Shown here piece after piece: positions 34,723-41,393 of a DNA stretch of 63,705 nt; position 1 is the stretch's first letter, and each line of letters begins with the position of its first letter. The position numbers were made by a program, and so were the translations under genes. The notes below the pieces were generated by a model that was not told the origin of the DNA, searched no databases, and saw nothing but the letters and a program-made list of their open reading frames with translations. The stretch spans positions 1 to 63,705 of the forward strand of contig JANPCX010000036.1 of the NCBI GenBank assembly GCA_031431125.1, in the 5' to 3' direction. The stretch is from JANPCX01 sp031431125. GTDB taxonomy: Bacteria; Pseudomonadota; Gammaproteobacteria; Burkholderiales; Burkholderiaceae_C.

Positions 34723-34889
34723 AGCCCATGCCCCTATCTTCACACTGGCCCGAGCACCTGGCCATGCTGGCGGCGCGGTTCTCCCACCTGGGCTTCGGCC
34801 CCGACCTGGCCGCCCTCACGGTGGCCGAGGCTTGGGGGCTGTACAGCTACTTGACTCGGCTGGCGGGCTGGCCTACATCGGGCGGCTGA
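34719..34889 (+). CDS. Small hypothetical protein, 56 residues
   Basis: An ATGA overlap with the preceding HTH gene starts a 56-codon frame reading MKPMPLSSHWPEHLAMLAAR, then FSHLGFGPDLAALTVAEAWG, ending WPTSGG. The protein-like composition and translational coupling support a real gene. It lies directly upstream of the relaxase. I do not recognise the family. Confidence 0.6.
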   Translation: MKPMPLSSHWPEHLAMLAARFSHLGFGPDLAALTVAEAWGLYSYLTRLAGWPTSGG

Positions 34890-34916
34890 CATGCGGACCA
34901 CTTGGAGGCATGGCCC

Positions 34917-35729
34917 ATGAGTGGCGGGGCCATGCTGCGCGTGAAGAAGCTCAAGGGCAGCGGCATCATTCGCGCTGCCGCTGCGCACAACAAACGAAAC
35001 ATTCAAGCCGAGCTGGGGGCCGGTGGCAACATTGACCCGCGCCGCTCAAGCCTGAACGAATGTTTGGCCGGGCCGCAAACACCCGAGGCAGTGGCGGTGC
35101 TGGCCCGCGACCGACTTCAAGCCGCAGGGCTCACCAAACTGCGCAAAGACGCGGTGCGTGCCGTGGAGTTTGTCGTCAGCTTGCCGCCCACCCACACCAT
35201 CAACGACCGCGCGTTTTTCATCGCCTGTGTGGATTGGGTGGCCAGCCGCTACGGTGGGCAGGGCAACATCCTGAGCGCCGACATTCACCGCGATGAAGCT
35301 GCGCCGCATTTGCATGTGTTGCTGTTGCCATTGATTGATGGCCGCATGAAGGGAAGCGACCTGCTCGGAGGCCGTGCCCTGCTGGCTCAGATGCACAACG
35401 ACTTTCACACCCAAGTGGCAAACCACTTTGGTTTGAAACGCGCCACGGCAAGGCTCACAGGCAAAGGCAAGGTGGCAGGCGCGGCTGCGGTGCTGAACCA
35501 ACTCAAGACCACTTCGGACGCAGCGCTGCAAAGCAAGGTGTGGGGCGTGATTCGGGAATGTGCCGAACGCGACCCCAGCCCCTTCATGCAGGCGCTGGGC
35601 ATAGATCAAGCGCACAAGGCGACCAAGCCGCTGCGATCAATGACGGCCATATTCACCAGCAAAGGCAAAGGCGCAAAGACAGCGGAGGAAGACGAAGCCT
35701 ATAGGGTTCGCCGTGGTGTTGGTGGGTGA
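34917..35729 (+). CDS. MobV-type relaxase (Pre/Mob)
   Basis: Relaxase or plasmid-recombination protein of about 270 residues. The MobV metal-binding motif is seen in SADIHRDEAAPHLHVLLLPL (HxDE then PHxH), with an upstream RAFFIACVDWVASRYG segment. It opens with VKKLKGSGIIRAAAAHNKRN, the usual N-terminal motif. It would nick the element's oriT and lead transfer through a helper conjugation system. At 270 residues it has little C-terminal region compared with plasmid MobV proteins. The start may be 34917 or 34932. Confidence 0.85.
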   Translation: MSGGAMLRVKKLKGSGIIRAAAAHNKRNIQAELGAGGNIDPRRSSLNECLAGPQTPEAVAVLARDRLQAAGLTKLRKDAVRAVEFVVSLPPTHTINDRAFFIACVDWVASRYGGQGNILSADIHRDEAAPHLHVLLLPLIDGRMKGSDLLGGRALLAQMHNDFHTQVANHFGLKRATARLTGKGKVAGAAAVLNQLKTTSDAALQSKVWGVIRECAERDPSPFMQALGIDQAHKATKPLRSMTAIFTSKGKGAKTAEEDEAYRVRRGVGG

Positions 35730-35750
35730 ACCCTATGCTCTGTAGGGTTC
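35728..35750. repeat. Hairpin at the end of the relaxase gene
   Basis: A perfect 8-bp inverted repeat, GAACCCTA (35728-35735) with TAGGGTTC (35743-35750), and a 7-base loop. It overlaps the relaxase stop codon. There is no T tract. It may be a bidirectional transcription barrier between the relaxase and the convergent cassette-like genes, or the edge of the inserted cassettes. Confidence 0.65.
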
Positions 35751-35780
35751 GGTCTTGGCGCAATGTCCGTCCCGGTCAAG

Positions 35781-36101
35781 TTATTTTGCACAGGCCACTC
35801 GCTTTTGCGTGTCAGCTTTCTTCATGTCTTCGACGACCAGGAAAACCAACTCCGAATCTCCTGTCTGCAAGAGACCCTGGGCCTCACGGGCGATCACAAG
35901 TTTCTTGGCGGTGCCAATTGGAATTAGCCTGGCGAAGCCCGTCCTGCGAATTGAGTTTGCGTAAATGTAGATAGGACCAGTTCTTCTGGGAGTTTGGCCT
36001 GGGATTTCTTCCCAGGACCAAAGACAAGTCCCTTCGTAGCGCCTGCCGCAGTCTACGAACTGGAACTCCTCGCCTCGATGAATAAGTTGCGCTGTGGGCA
36101 T
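35781..36101 (-). CDS. Hypothetical protein, second cassette-like gene
   Basis: A 106-residue product on the minus strand from the ATG at 36101: MPTAQLIHRGEEFQFVDCGR and onward, ending KKADTQKRVACAK. The middle (RRTGPIYIYANSIRRTGFAR) and LVFLVVEDMKKA look like a folded alpha/beta protein, but I recognise no family. It starts 23 bases after an attC-like site and its TAA stop is followed by CTTG. The A/T content is higher than in the core genes. Arrangement and orientation match an integron cassette. Confidence 0.55.
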   Translation of the reverse strand: MPTAQLIHRGEEFQFVDCGRRYEGTCLWSWEEIPGQTPRRTGPIYIYANSIRRTGFARLIPIGTAKKLVIAREAQGLLQTGDSELVFLVVEDMKKADTQKRVACAK

Positions 36102-36123
36102 TGCTCGCTGGCTCAGTCGGGCC

Positions 36124-36190
36124 GCCAACGTTTGAGATGAGAGGCATGACCCGGCTTGTCGGGGCATGTCCTCTCGATTGAATGGTTAGC
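36124..36190 (-). other. attC-like recombination site
   Basis: Read on the minus strand, the segment begins GGCTAACCATTCAATCG, contains an imperfect inverted repeat (GACATGCCCC against GGGTCATGCCTC), and ends CTCATCTCAAACGTTGGC. The ends resemble integron attC sites, which open YTAACAATTC...TCAAG and close CTCAAGCGTTAG. The R' box (GTTGGC) is an imperfect match to GTTRRRY. It lies exactly between two same-strand genes, as attC does. Confidence 0.55.
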
Positions 36191-36201
36191 CATCACGCAC
36201 C

Positions 36202-36657
36202 TCACCACAGGTCTTCTTCCTTGTGCTGACCGGTGGCCATGACTTCAACTTGCATAGGAAAGACGTTTCCTTCTCCGAGCGCTGCAGCGAGTTCTGCGGC
36301 CGCCTGTAGGGCATGAGTTCTGAGTGCACCATTGAACTGGTAGGCCTTCCCTTCGTGGAAGACTCCAAAGCACGGCCCGGTGAGGTAGCCCGTGAGCTTA
36401 TTTCCACCTCTTGTGGTAGCGCGAACACCCAGGTACAGGTAGTTGAATGGAGCTTCAGCCGCTTGTGACGGAAGCGGGAAGGAATACTCGTCGTTGTTCT
36501 GTATGTGCGCGACGACCCGTTCGATGTCTTTTCGATCGAACCCAAGTTCTACAAGCGTCTCAATTTCGTCGGGTTCGTAGTAAGTCGCCCAGACAGGAGA
36601 ATCTAAGAAGTCCTTTTCACAGAACTGGTGGTTGAGCTTGGCAAGGAACGGTCTCAT
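36202..36657 (-). CDS. Hypothetical protein, first cassette-like gene
   Basis: A 151-residue product from the ATG at 36657 (MRPFLAKLNHQFCEKDFLDS). It is acidic and globular in composition, with ARATTRGG-like and GPCFGVFHEGKAYQFNGALR stretches, and ends QHKEEDLW. No membrane segment or known catalytic motif is visible, and I cannot name a family. The start follows GCCATCAC, the sequence usually found where a cassette joins an integron attachment site. Confidence 0.6.
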   Translation of the reverse strand: MRPFLAKLNHQFCEKDFLDSPVWATYYEPDEIETLVELGFDRKDIERVVAHIQNNDEYSFPLPSQAAEAPFNYLYLGVRATTRGGNKLTGYLTGPCFGVFHEGKAYQFNGALRTHALQAAAELAAALGEGNVFPMQVEVMATGQHKEEDLW

Positions 36658-36662
36658 GTGAT

Positions 36663-36705
36663 GGCTAAAACGTGTTTTTAGGGCGACAGTTTTGCTGCAT
36701 AACAC
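36663..36705 (-). other. attI-like integron attachment site
   Basis: On the minus strand the run GTGTTATGCAGCA, then GTCGCCCTAAAA and GTTTTAGCC closely follows the end of the class 1 integron attI1 site as I recall it (GATGTTACGCAGCA, GTCGCCCTAAAA, GTTAGGC). The cassette-like genes begin right after it in the expected orientation. No integron integrase gene is present upstream. Confidence 0.5.
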
Positions 36706-36736
36706 CGCCGCCTGTCTCCCTAATTCCGGCGGTGTT
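36701..36736. repeat. Ten-bp-stem hairpin beside the attI-like site
   Basis: AACACCGCCG (36701-36710) pairs perfectly with CGGCGGTGTT (36727-36736) over 16 bases. It overlaps the end of the attI-like site and may be a degenerate attC or a terminator remnant. Confidence 0.7.
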
Positions 36737-37748
36737 GTCGGCCTGCAGGCCGCATGAGGCTTGGGTTTTTGACATAGAAGCTGCTCTTTTAAGCGTCATA
36801 ACAAATGGTCAAACCTGCACGCCTTTTCGCCTGTTGCCACCGGTTGCGGCCGCTTGCCGCACCGCCCCTCGGAGGTTTGCACGCCTTAGTTGCCGTTGCA
36901 CTGAATGCTGCCACAGGTTGCAGTGGTTACGGTCTGGATATCGCGAGGGTGGCTTGCTTGAGTTGCGCACATGACCTTGGCAACGATTCGACTCAGGTTG
37001 ACCGGATCACCATCGAAAGAGCATTTGCGGCTGAGAGCGTGGCTAGTCCGAGCCCCCCACAGAGGGGCCTGTGAATCTTTGGAGCTTTACTGCCCCAGAA
37101 ACCAAGCTGTTTCTCACGCGCAGAAAATATCAACGTTTGAAAACAATCAAACCAGCAGTGCCTTGGTGCACTGGACTTCTAGAGGTGCCGTGCTCACCTG
37201 GCGAGTCGCAATGGCAAGGTTTAGACAAGGTTGCGCTAAGGGTGTGGCGCACTTGAGTAGCCCATCCGGGGGGGTCGAAAGTATGGGCGTCAGACGACGG
37301 AAACCGATCTGTATGGGCTGCGTCACTGCTAACCCACGAATTGCGCAGAAGGCGAAAGCTAGGAACGGGCTTCCCTCGTGCGCGCGCGTACAGCTCGGTG
37401 ACCAACCACTGGGGCCGAAAGTGAAATCGTGACCCAAGGGGGGGGCTAAAAAGTCTGCCGGGTACTGTAGGGAAACCAGTTGGTACGGTTTGTTTTACCG
37501 CGTTCCCGGATTTCCAGGCGTCACGCGCACGCGCACGAGAGGATGACATGGTTGAGAAGTACATGGCCCTGGAACCCAAGCTGACAGCGTGACCCACAGG
37601 GGGGCTTCAATGTCTGGCAGAAGCCTGAGGAAACCGATCTGTACCGCTCGCACCGCTAAACCTGAACATTTTTGCTACGGTGACTCAAGCCCGGCCCCCC
37701 GACACAGACCATCAGCAAAAATCAGCAGCAGTAAGCGGCCATCGAAAC
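36737..37748. other. Non-coding 1-kb region of the mobile element
   Basis: No convincing protein gene is present; the open frames here are short and low complexity. The left part (36790-36930) contains direct and inverted repeats, for example TGCACGCCTT twice (36829 and 36879) and TCATAACAAATGG, which looks like half an attC. The right part (37257-37646) contains three degenerate repeat units listed separately. The region could hold oriT or oriV, or an RNA. Confidence 0.6.
37257..37646 (+). repeat. Three degenerate ~60-bp repeat units
   Basis: Units at 37257-37317, 37429-37488 and 37589-37646, spaced 172 and 158 bases. Each has a run of six or more G, a short stem, and GGAAACC followed (units 1 and 3) by GATCTGTA. 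Stem arms differ but still pair: TCG/CGA in unit 1, CTA/TAG in unit 2, CTTC/GAAG in unit 3. Units 2 and 3 also share GTGACCCA before the G run. Confidence 0.65.
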
Positions 37749-37752
37749 AAGC

Positions 37753-37774
37753 TGGGGGTATCTTTGGGGGTATC
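37753..37774 (+). repeat. Right arm-type repeats (GGGGGTATC)
   Basis: TGGGGGTATC occurs at 37753-37762 and 37765-37774, in the same orientation as the copies near the left end. They lie 54 bases inside attR. Confidence 0.7.
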
Positions 37775-37827
37775 TCAGCGCCTTGACCCCAACAAAACCC
37801 AACATTCATGCGGGTTTGCGGGCCTCA

Positions 37828-37844
37828 TTCGACCCCCGTCCCGG
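37828..37844 (+). other. attR core
   Basis: TTCGACCCCCGTCCCGG repeats the tRNA-Leu 3' end, followed by CACCAT. One G of the tRNA CCCGGG is missing, so this copy would not form a proper acceptor end. The murI stop codon lies 5 bases beyond. Confidence 0.85.
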
Positions 37845-37849
37845 CACCA

Positions 37850-38731
37850 TCATGGCGGTTGGCAGTTCACCAGCTGCCGCGAATGCGGTGGCAGCCACTG
37901 CTGAGTAAGCCGCCGCAATTGATCGATGTCGCCGCTGCTCTCTAGCAGCAAGGCGAGGGGCTCTGCAGCGAGAGGCTCCGAGTTTTGGCCTGAATGAGCA
38001 AGCCGATCGCGCACCCGTCTCTCGGTCTCACGTGCCACCGCTTCAGCCGTGTCCACCACTTGCACGCCTGGGCCCAAGGCAACTTCTATCGATGGGCGCA
38101 CAAAGGCGTAGTGGGTACAACCCAGCACCACGGTGTCCACACCGGCTTGGCGCAGTGGCTCGCAATGGCGTTGCACCAAATCAAGCACTTGTGCCGATTG
38201 CAAATCTCCTGATTCAATGGCCAATGCCAAGCCCGTGCAGGCCTGGGTGACGATGTGCGCGCCTTGACCGTGTTGCGCCAGCAGGCGCTGAAAACGTTGG
38301 CTTTTTAGGGTGCTGCTGGTGGCCATGACACCGACACGGTGGTTCTTGGACAGCAGTACGCCCGGTTTGATGCCGGGCTCCACACCCACCATGGGAATGT
38401 GTGGCCAGGTTTGACGCAAGGCCTCGGCCGCCACTGCGGTGGCGGTGTTGCAGGCGATGACCAGAACCTCGTTGCCAGCGCCAATCAAATGCGCTGCAAT
38501 GTGTTTGGAGCGGTCGAGCACATAGTTGTCGCCGCGCTCGCCATAGGGGGCGTGAGCAGAATCGGCGAAGTAGTGCAGGCTGGCGTCGGGCAAGGTTTGT
38601 GCAATGGCCCGCAGCACCGACAAACCACCCACACCGGAGTCGAATACGCCGATGCGGGCGCTGCCTGGGCGTTTGACCGTGCTCTCGGTGGCGCTCGTCA
38701 AGGGATGCAGTCCTGCGGCCTCTCGCATCAC
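37850..38731 (-). CDS. murI: Glutamate racemase
   Basis: MurI makes D-glutamate for peptidoglycan. The 293-residue protein has the two catalytic cysteines in IACNTATAV and LGCTHYAF, and the N-terminal IGVFDSGVGGLSVL. The first ~25 residues are an extension before the usual start; an ATG pair begins the frame. The start overlaps the stop of the upstream gene (ATGA). Its 3' end abuts the attR site but appears intact. Confidence 0.95.
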   Translation of the reverse strand: MMREAAGLHPLTSATESTVKRPGSARIGVFDSGVGGLSVLRAIAQTLPDASLHYFADSAHAPYGERGDNYVLDRSKHIAAHLIGAGNEVLVIACNTATAVAAEALRQTWPHIPMVGVEPGIKPGVLLSKNHRVGVMATSSTLKSQRFQRLLAQHGQGAHIVTQACTGLALAIESGDLQSAQVLDLVQRHCEPLRQAGVDTVVLGCTHYAFVRPSIEVALGPGVQVVDTAEAVARETERRVRDRLAHSGQNSEPLAAEPLALLLESSGDIDQLRRLTQQWLPPHSRQLVNCQPP

Positions 38732-39330
38732 CCAGACTCCAGGACCGCAGCAACCCGTTTTTGCAGTTCAGGTAGCACTTCAACCGCAAACCAAGGGTTG
38801 GCCTTGAGCCACAAGTTGTTGCGCGGGCTGGGATGCGGCAACGGGAGTACCCCGGGCCAATGCTCGCGCCATGCCTTGACGATTTCGGTGAGCTTGCGCG
38901 TACCGACATGGGGCAAATGCCAGTCCTGTGCGTATTGGCCGACGATCAAGGTGAGTTGGATGTGGGGCATGTGGGCCAACAAACGGCCGCGCCACTGTGG
39001 CGCACATTCAGGGCGGGGTGGCAGGTCACCCGACTTTCCAGTGCCCGGATAACAAAAACCCATGGGCAGGATGGCCACCTGGGTGGGGTCGTAAAACACA
39101 TCGCGTGGTATGCCCATCCATGACCGCAAGCGATCACCGCTTGCGTCGTCAAAGGGAACCCCGCTTTCGTGCACCTTGCGGCCAGGTGCTTGACCGGCAA
39201 TCAGGATGCGGGCTTGCGCATTGACCTGCAGGACAGGACGCGGTCCATGCGGCAAATGCGCTGCACACAGGGTGCACGCTTTGACCTCGGCGAGCACTAA
39301 AGGCAACGAGCGGGTGTTGGTCATTGACAA
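38728..39330 (-). CDS. Uracil-DNA glycosylase family protein
   Basis: A 200-residue protein of the uracil-DNA glycosylase superfamily. The first motif is GQAPGRKVHESGVPFDDASG and the second HPSPRNN, with a typical N-terminal CTLCAAHLP pair. Only two nearby Cys are seen, so a full family 4/5 Fe-S cluster is not evident. Base-excision activity is inferred from the superfamily; the substrate is uncertain. It is translationally coupled to murI. An ATG at 39324 is an alternative start. Confidence 0.78.
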   Translation of the reverse strand: MSMTNTRSLPLVLAEVKACTLCAAHLPHGPRPVLQVNAQARILIAGQAPGRKVHESGVPFDDASGDRLRSWMGIPRDVFYDPTQVAILPMGFCYPGTGKSGDLPPRPECAPQWRGRLLAHMPHIQLTLIVGQYAQDWHLPHVGTRKLTEIVKAWREHWPGVLPLPHPSPRNNLWLKANPWFAVEVLPELQKRVAAVLESG

Positions 39331-39480
39331 ATTGATTGTTCACTGCGCCGGACGGCGCAGAATCGGCGTGCGGCGAAAAGGCGCAGAGTCATCGAAGAAT
39401 TATCGACCCCCGCGAACGCCCAGGTTGACACGGTCAGAACAGCAGAGAAACAACAGCCTGTTGGACTGGGCACCCTAAAA

Positions 39481-39502
39481 AATTAGAACGATCGTGCTAT
39501 TT
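39481..39502. promoter_or_regulatory. 22-bp palindrome upstream of etfB
   Basis: The core TAGAACGATCGTGCTA (39484-39499) is symmetric except at one pair, and AA/TT flanks extend it. It lies 105 bases before etfB. TetR-family regulators of fatty acid oxidation commonly bind palindromes of this kind, so this is a candidate operator for the etfBA-acyl-CoA dehydrogenase genes. Confidence 0.55.
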
Positions 39503-39606
39503 CTATTTTTTCCCTCTATGCTTGCGGGCAGACAAAACGCGGCAGTCGCACAACATCCCACTAGAATCCATCTTACGTATACGTCAACTCAAGCGGAGTC
39601 TCAACA

Positions 39607-40356
39607 ATGAAAGTTTTGGTGCCAGTCAAGCGGGTGGTGGACTACAACGTCAAGGTGCGTGTGAAGGGCGACGGTACGGGCGTGGACATCGCCAACGTCA
39701 AGATGAGCATGAACCCCTTTGATGAAATTGCCATTGAAGAGGCGGTGCGGTTGAAAGAGAAGGGCGTGGTCACTGAAGTGATCGCCGTGTCGTGTGGCAT
39801 CGCGGCTTGCCAAGAAACCTTGCGCACCGCCATGGCCATTGGTGCCGACCGTGCCATATTGGTTGAGACCGATGCCGAGTTGCAGCCCTTGGCGGTGGCC
39901 AAGTTGCTCAAAGCCTTGGTCGACAAAGAACAGCCAGGCCTCGTGGTGCTGGGCAAACAAGCCATCGATGACGACTGCAACCAAACCGGCCAAATGCTGG
40001 CCGCCCTCACAGGCTGGCCCCAAGCCACCTTCGCCTCCAAAGTGGAGGTGCAAGGCGAACAAGTGCATGTCACGCGTGAGGTGGATGGCGGCCTGGAAAC
40101 ACTGGCCTTGAACCTGCCTGCGGTCATCACCACCGACTTGCGCTTGAACGAGCCTCGTTATGTGACCCTGCCCAACATCATGAAGGCCAAGAAGAAGCAG
40201 CTCGATGTGGTCAAACCTGCCGACCTCGGCGTGGACGTGACCCCACGCATCAAAACTCTGAAAGTGAGCGAGCCCCCGAAACGTGGTACCGGTGTGAAGG
40301 TTCCCGATGTCGCCACTTTAGTCGCCAAACTCAAAACCGAAGCCAAGGTGATCTGA
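39607..40356 (+). CDS. etfB: Electron transfer flavoprotein subunit beta
   Basis: ETF beta of 249 residues, starting MKVLVPVKRVVDYNVKVRVK. It binds AMP and forms the heterodimer with EtfA that takes electrons from acyl-CoA dehydrogenases to ETF-quinone oxidoreductase. The conserved VVLGKQAIDDDCNQTG is present. It is followed two bases later by etfA. Confidence 0.95.
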   Translation: MKVLVPVKRVVDYNVKVRVKGDGTGVDIANVKMSMNPFDEIAIEEAVRLKEKGVVTEVIAVSCGIAACQETLRTAMAIGADRAILVETDAELQPLAVAKLLKALVDKEQPGLVVLGKQAIDDDCNQTGQMLAALTGWPQATFASKVEVQGEQVHVTREVDGGLETLALNLPAVITTDLRLNEPRYVTLPNIMKAKKKQLDVVKPADLGVDVTPRIKTLKVSEPPKRGTGVKVPDVATLVAKLKTEAKVI

Positions 40357-40358
40357 CC

Positions 40359-41291
40359 ATGACTGCACTCGTAATTGCCGAACACGACAACCTCACCATC
40401 AAAGGCGCCACACTCAACACCGTGGCTGCTGCGGCCTTGTGCGGCGGCGACGTTCATGTGCTGGTGGCGGGCCACAACGCCCAAGCGGCTGCGCAAGCGG
40501 CGTCTCAAATTGCTGGCGTGAGCAAGGTGTTGCATGCCGATGGCGCCCCGCATGCCCACGGTTTGGCCGAGACCCTTGCGGCCCAGGTGTTGGCTTTGGC
40601 ACCGGCCTACAGCCACATCCTCTTCCCCTCTACGGCCAGCGGCAAAAACACCGCACCGCGCGTGGCGGCTTTGCTGGACGTGGCGCAAATTTCCGACGCC
40701 AGCAAAGTCGTGAGCAGCGACACCTTCGAGCGCCCGATTTACGCTGGCAATGCGGTGGCCACGGTGCAAAGTTTGGATGCCACCAAAGTCATCACCGTGC
40801 GCACCACCGGGTTTGATCCGGCTGCAGCCACAGGCGGTTCGGCGGCTGTTGAATCGATCGCGGCGGTTGCCGATGGTGGATCCTCGCGTTTCGTCGGCAG
40901 CGAAATTGCCAAGAACGACAGGCCCGAACTCACGGCGGCCAAGGTCATCGTCTCCGGTGGCCGCGCCCTCGGGAGCAGCGAAAAATTCGCCGAGGTGCTG
41001 ACGCCCTTGGCCGACAAACTCGGTGCTGCTCTCGGTGCCAGCCGCGCTGCGGTGGACGCCGGTTATGCACCCAACGACTGGCAAGTCGGCCAAACCGGCA
41101 AGATCGTGGCGCCCCAGCTTTATGTGGCCATCGGCATCAGCGGCGCCATTCAACATTTGGCTGGCATGAAAGACTCCAAAGTCATTGTGGCCATCAACAA
41201 AGACCCCGAGGCACCGATTTTCAGCGTGGCCGACTATGGGTTGGAGGCGGATCTGTTCACCGCGGTGCCTGAATTGTTGGCGGCGCTTTGA
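40359..41291 (+). CDS. etfA: Electron transfer flavoprotein subunit alpha
   Basis: ETF alpha of 310 residues. The C-terminal FAD domain has SGGRALGSSEKF, PNDWQVGQTGKIVAPQLYVA and IGISGAIQHLAGM. It carries the FAD and pairs with EtfB. A strong terminator follows, separating it from the acyl-CoA dehydrogenase. Confidence 0.95.
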   Translation: MTALVIAEHDNLTIKGATLNTVAAAALCGGDVHVLVAGHNAQAAAQAASQIAGVSKVLHADGAPHAHGLAETLAAQVLALAPAYSHILFPSTASGKNTAPRVAALLDVAQISDASKVVSSDTFERPIYAGNAVATVQSLDATKVITVRTTGFDPAAATGGSAAVESIAAVADGGSSRFVGSEIAKNDRPELTAAKVIVSGGRALGSSEKFAEVLTPLADKLGAALGASRAAVDAGYAPNDWQVGQTGKIVAPQLYVAIGISGAIQHLAGMKDSKVIVAINKDPEAPIFSVADYGLEADLFTAVPELLAAL

Positions 41292-41314
41292 ACTGACCCT
41301 TGTTGCCGCGAAAT

Positions 41315-41353
41315 AAGCCCGTCACTGCGCACCTTTGCATGACGGGCTTTTTT
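41315..41353 (+). terminator. Intrinsic terminator after etfA
   Basis: A perfect 10-bp stem AAGCCCGTCA (41315-41324) / TGACGGGCTT (41340-41349) is followed by a T run ending at 41353. Confidence 0.88.
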
Positions 41354-41393
41354 GAGGCCGCACCCAGCCCATAAAAAAAGACAGGAGACATCC

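Larger units (their letters stand above)
31780..37844. mobile_element. Integrative mobilizable element in tRNA-Leu
   Basis: About 6.07 kb bounded by the 17-base core TTCGACCCCCGTCCCGG at both ends (31780 and 37828). Contents in order: integrase, hypothetical, AlpA-type regulator, HTH protein, 56-residue ORF, MobV relaxase, two minus-strand cassette-like genes, then ~1 kb of non-coding repeats. G-rich repeats lie inside each end. It encodes a relaxase but no mating-pair apparatus, so it would need a helper to transfer. The boundaries rest on the direct repeat, the tRNA target and the adjacent integrase. Confidence 0.88.

Noticed and set aside
36805..37432. Possible integron integrase remnant or other genes next to the attI-like site
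   Set aside because: Open frames here are short, low complexity and have no tyrosine-recombinase motifs in any of the translations inspected.
37257..37646. CRISPR array
   Set aside because: Only three degenerate units with ~100-base spacers of uneven length; units are not near-identical and no cas genes are nearby.
37850..38731. Disruption of murI by the integrative element
   Set aside because: The murI stop codon lies five bases outside attR and the protein is full length with both catalytic cysteines, so the gene is not interrupted.
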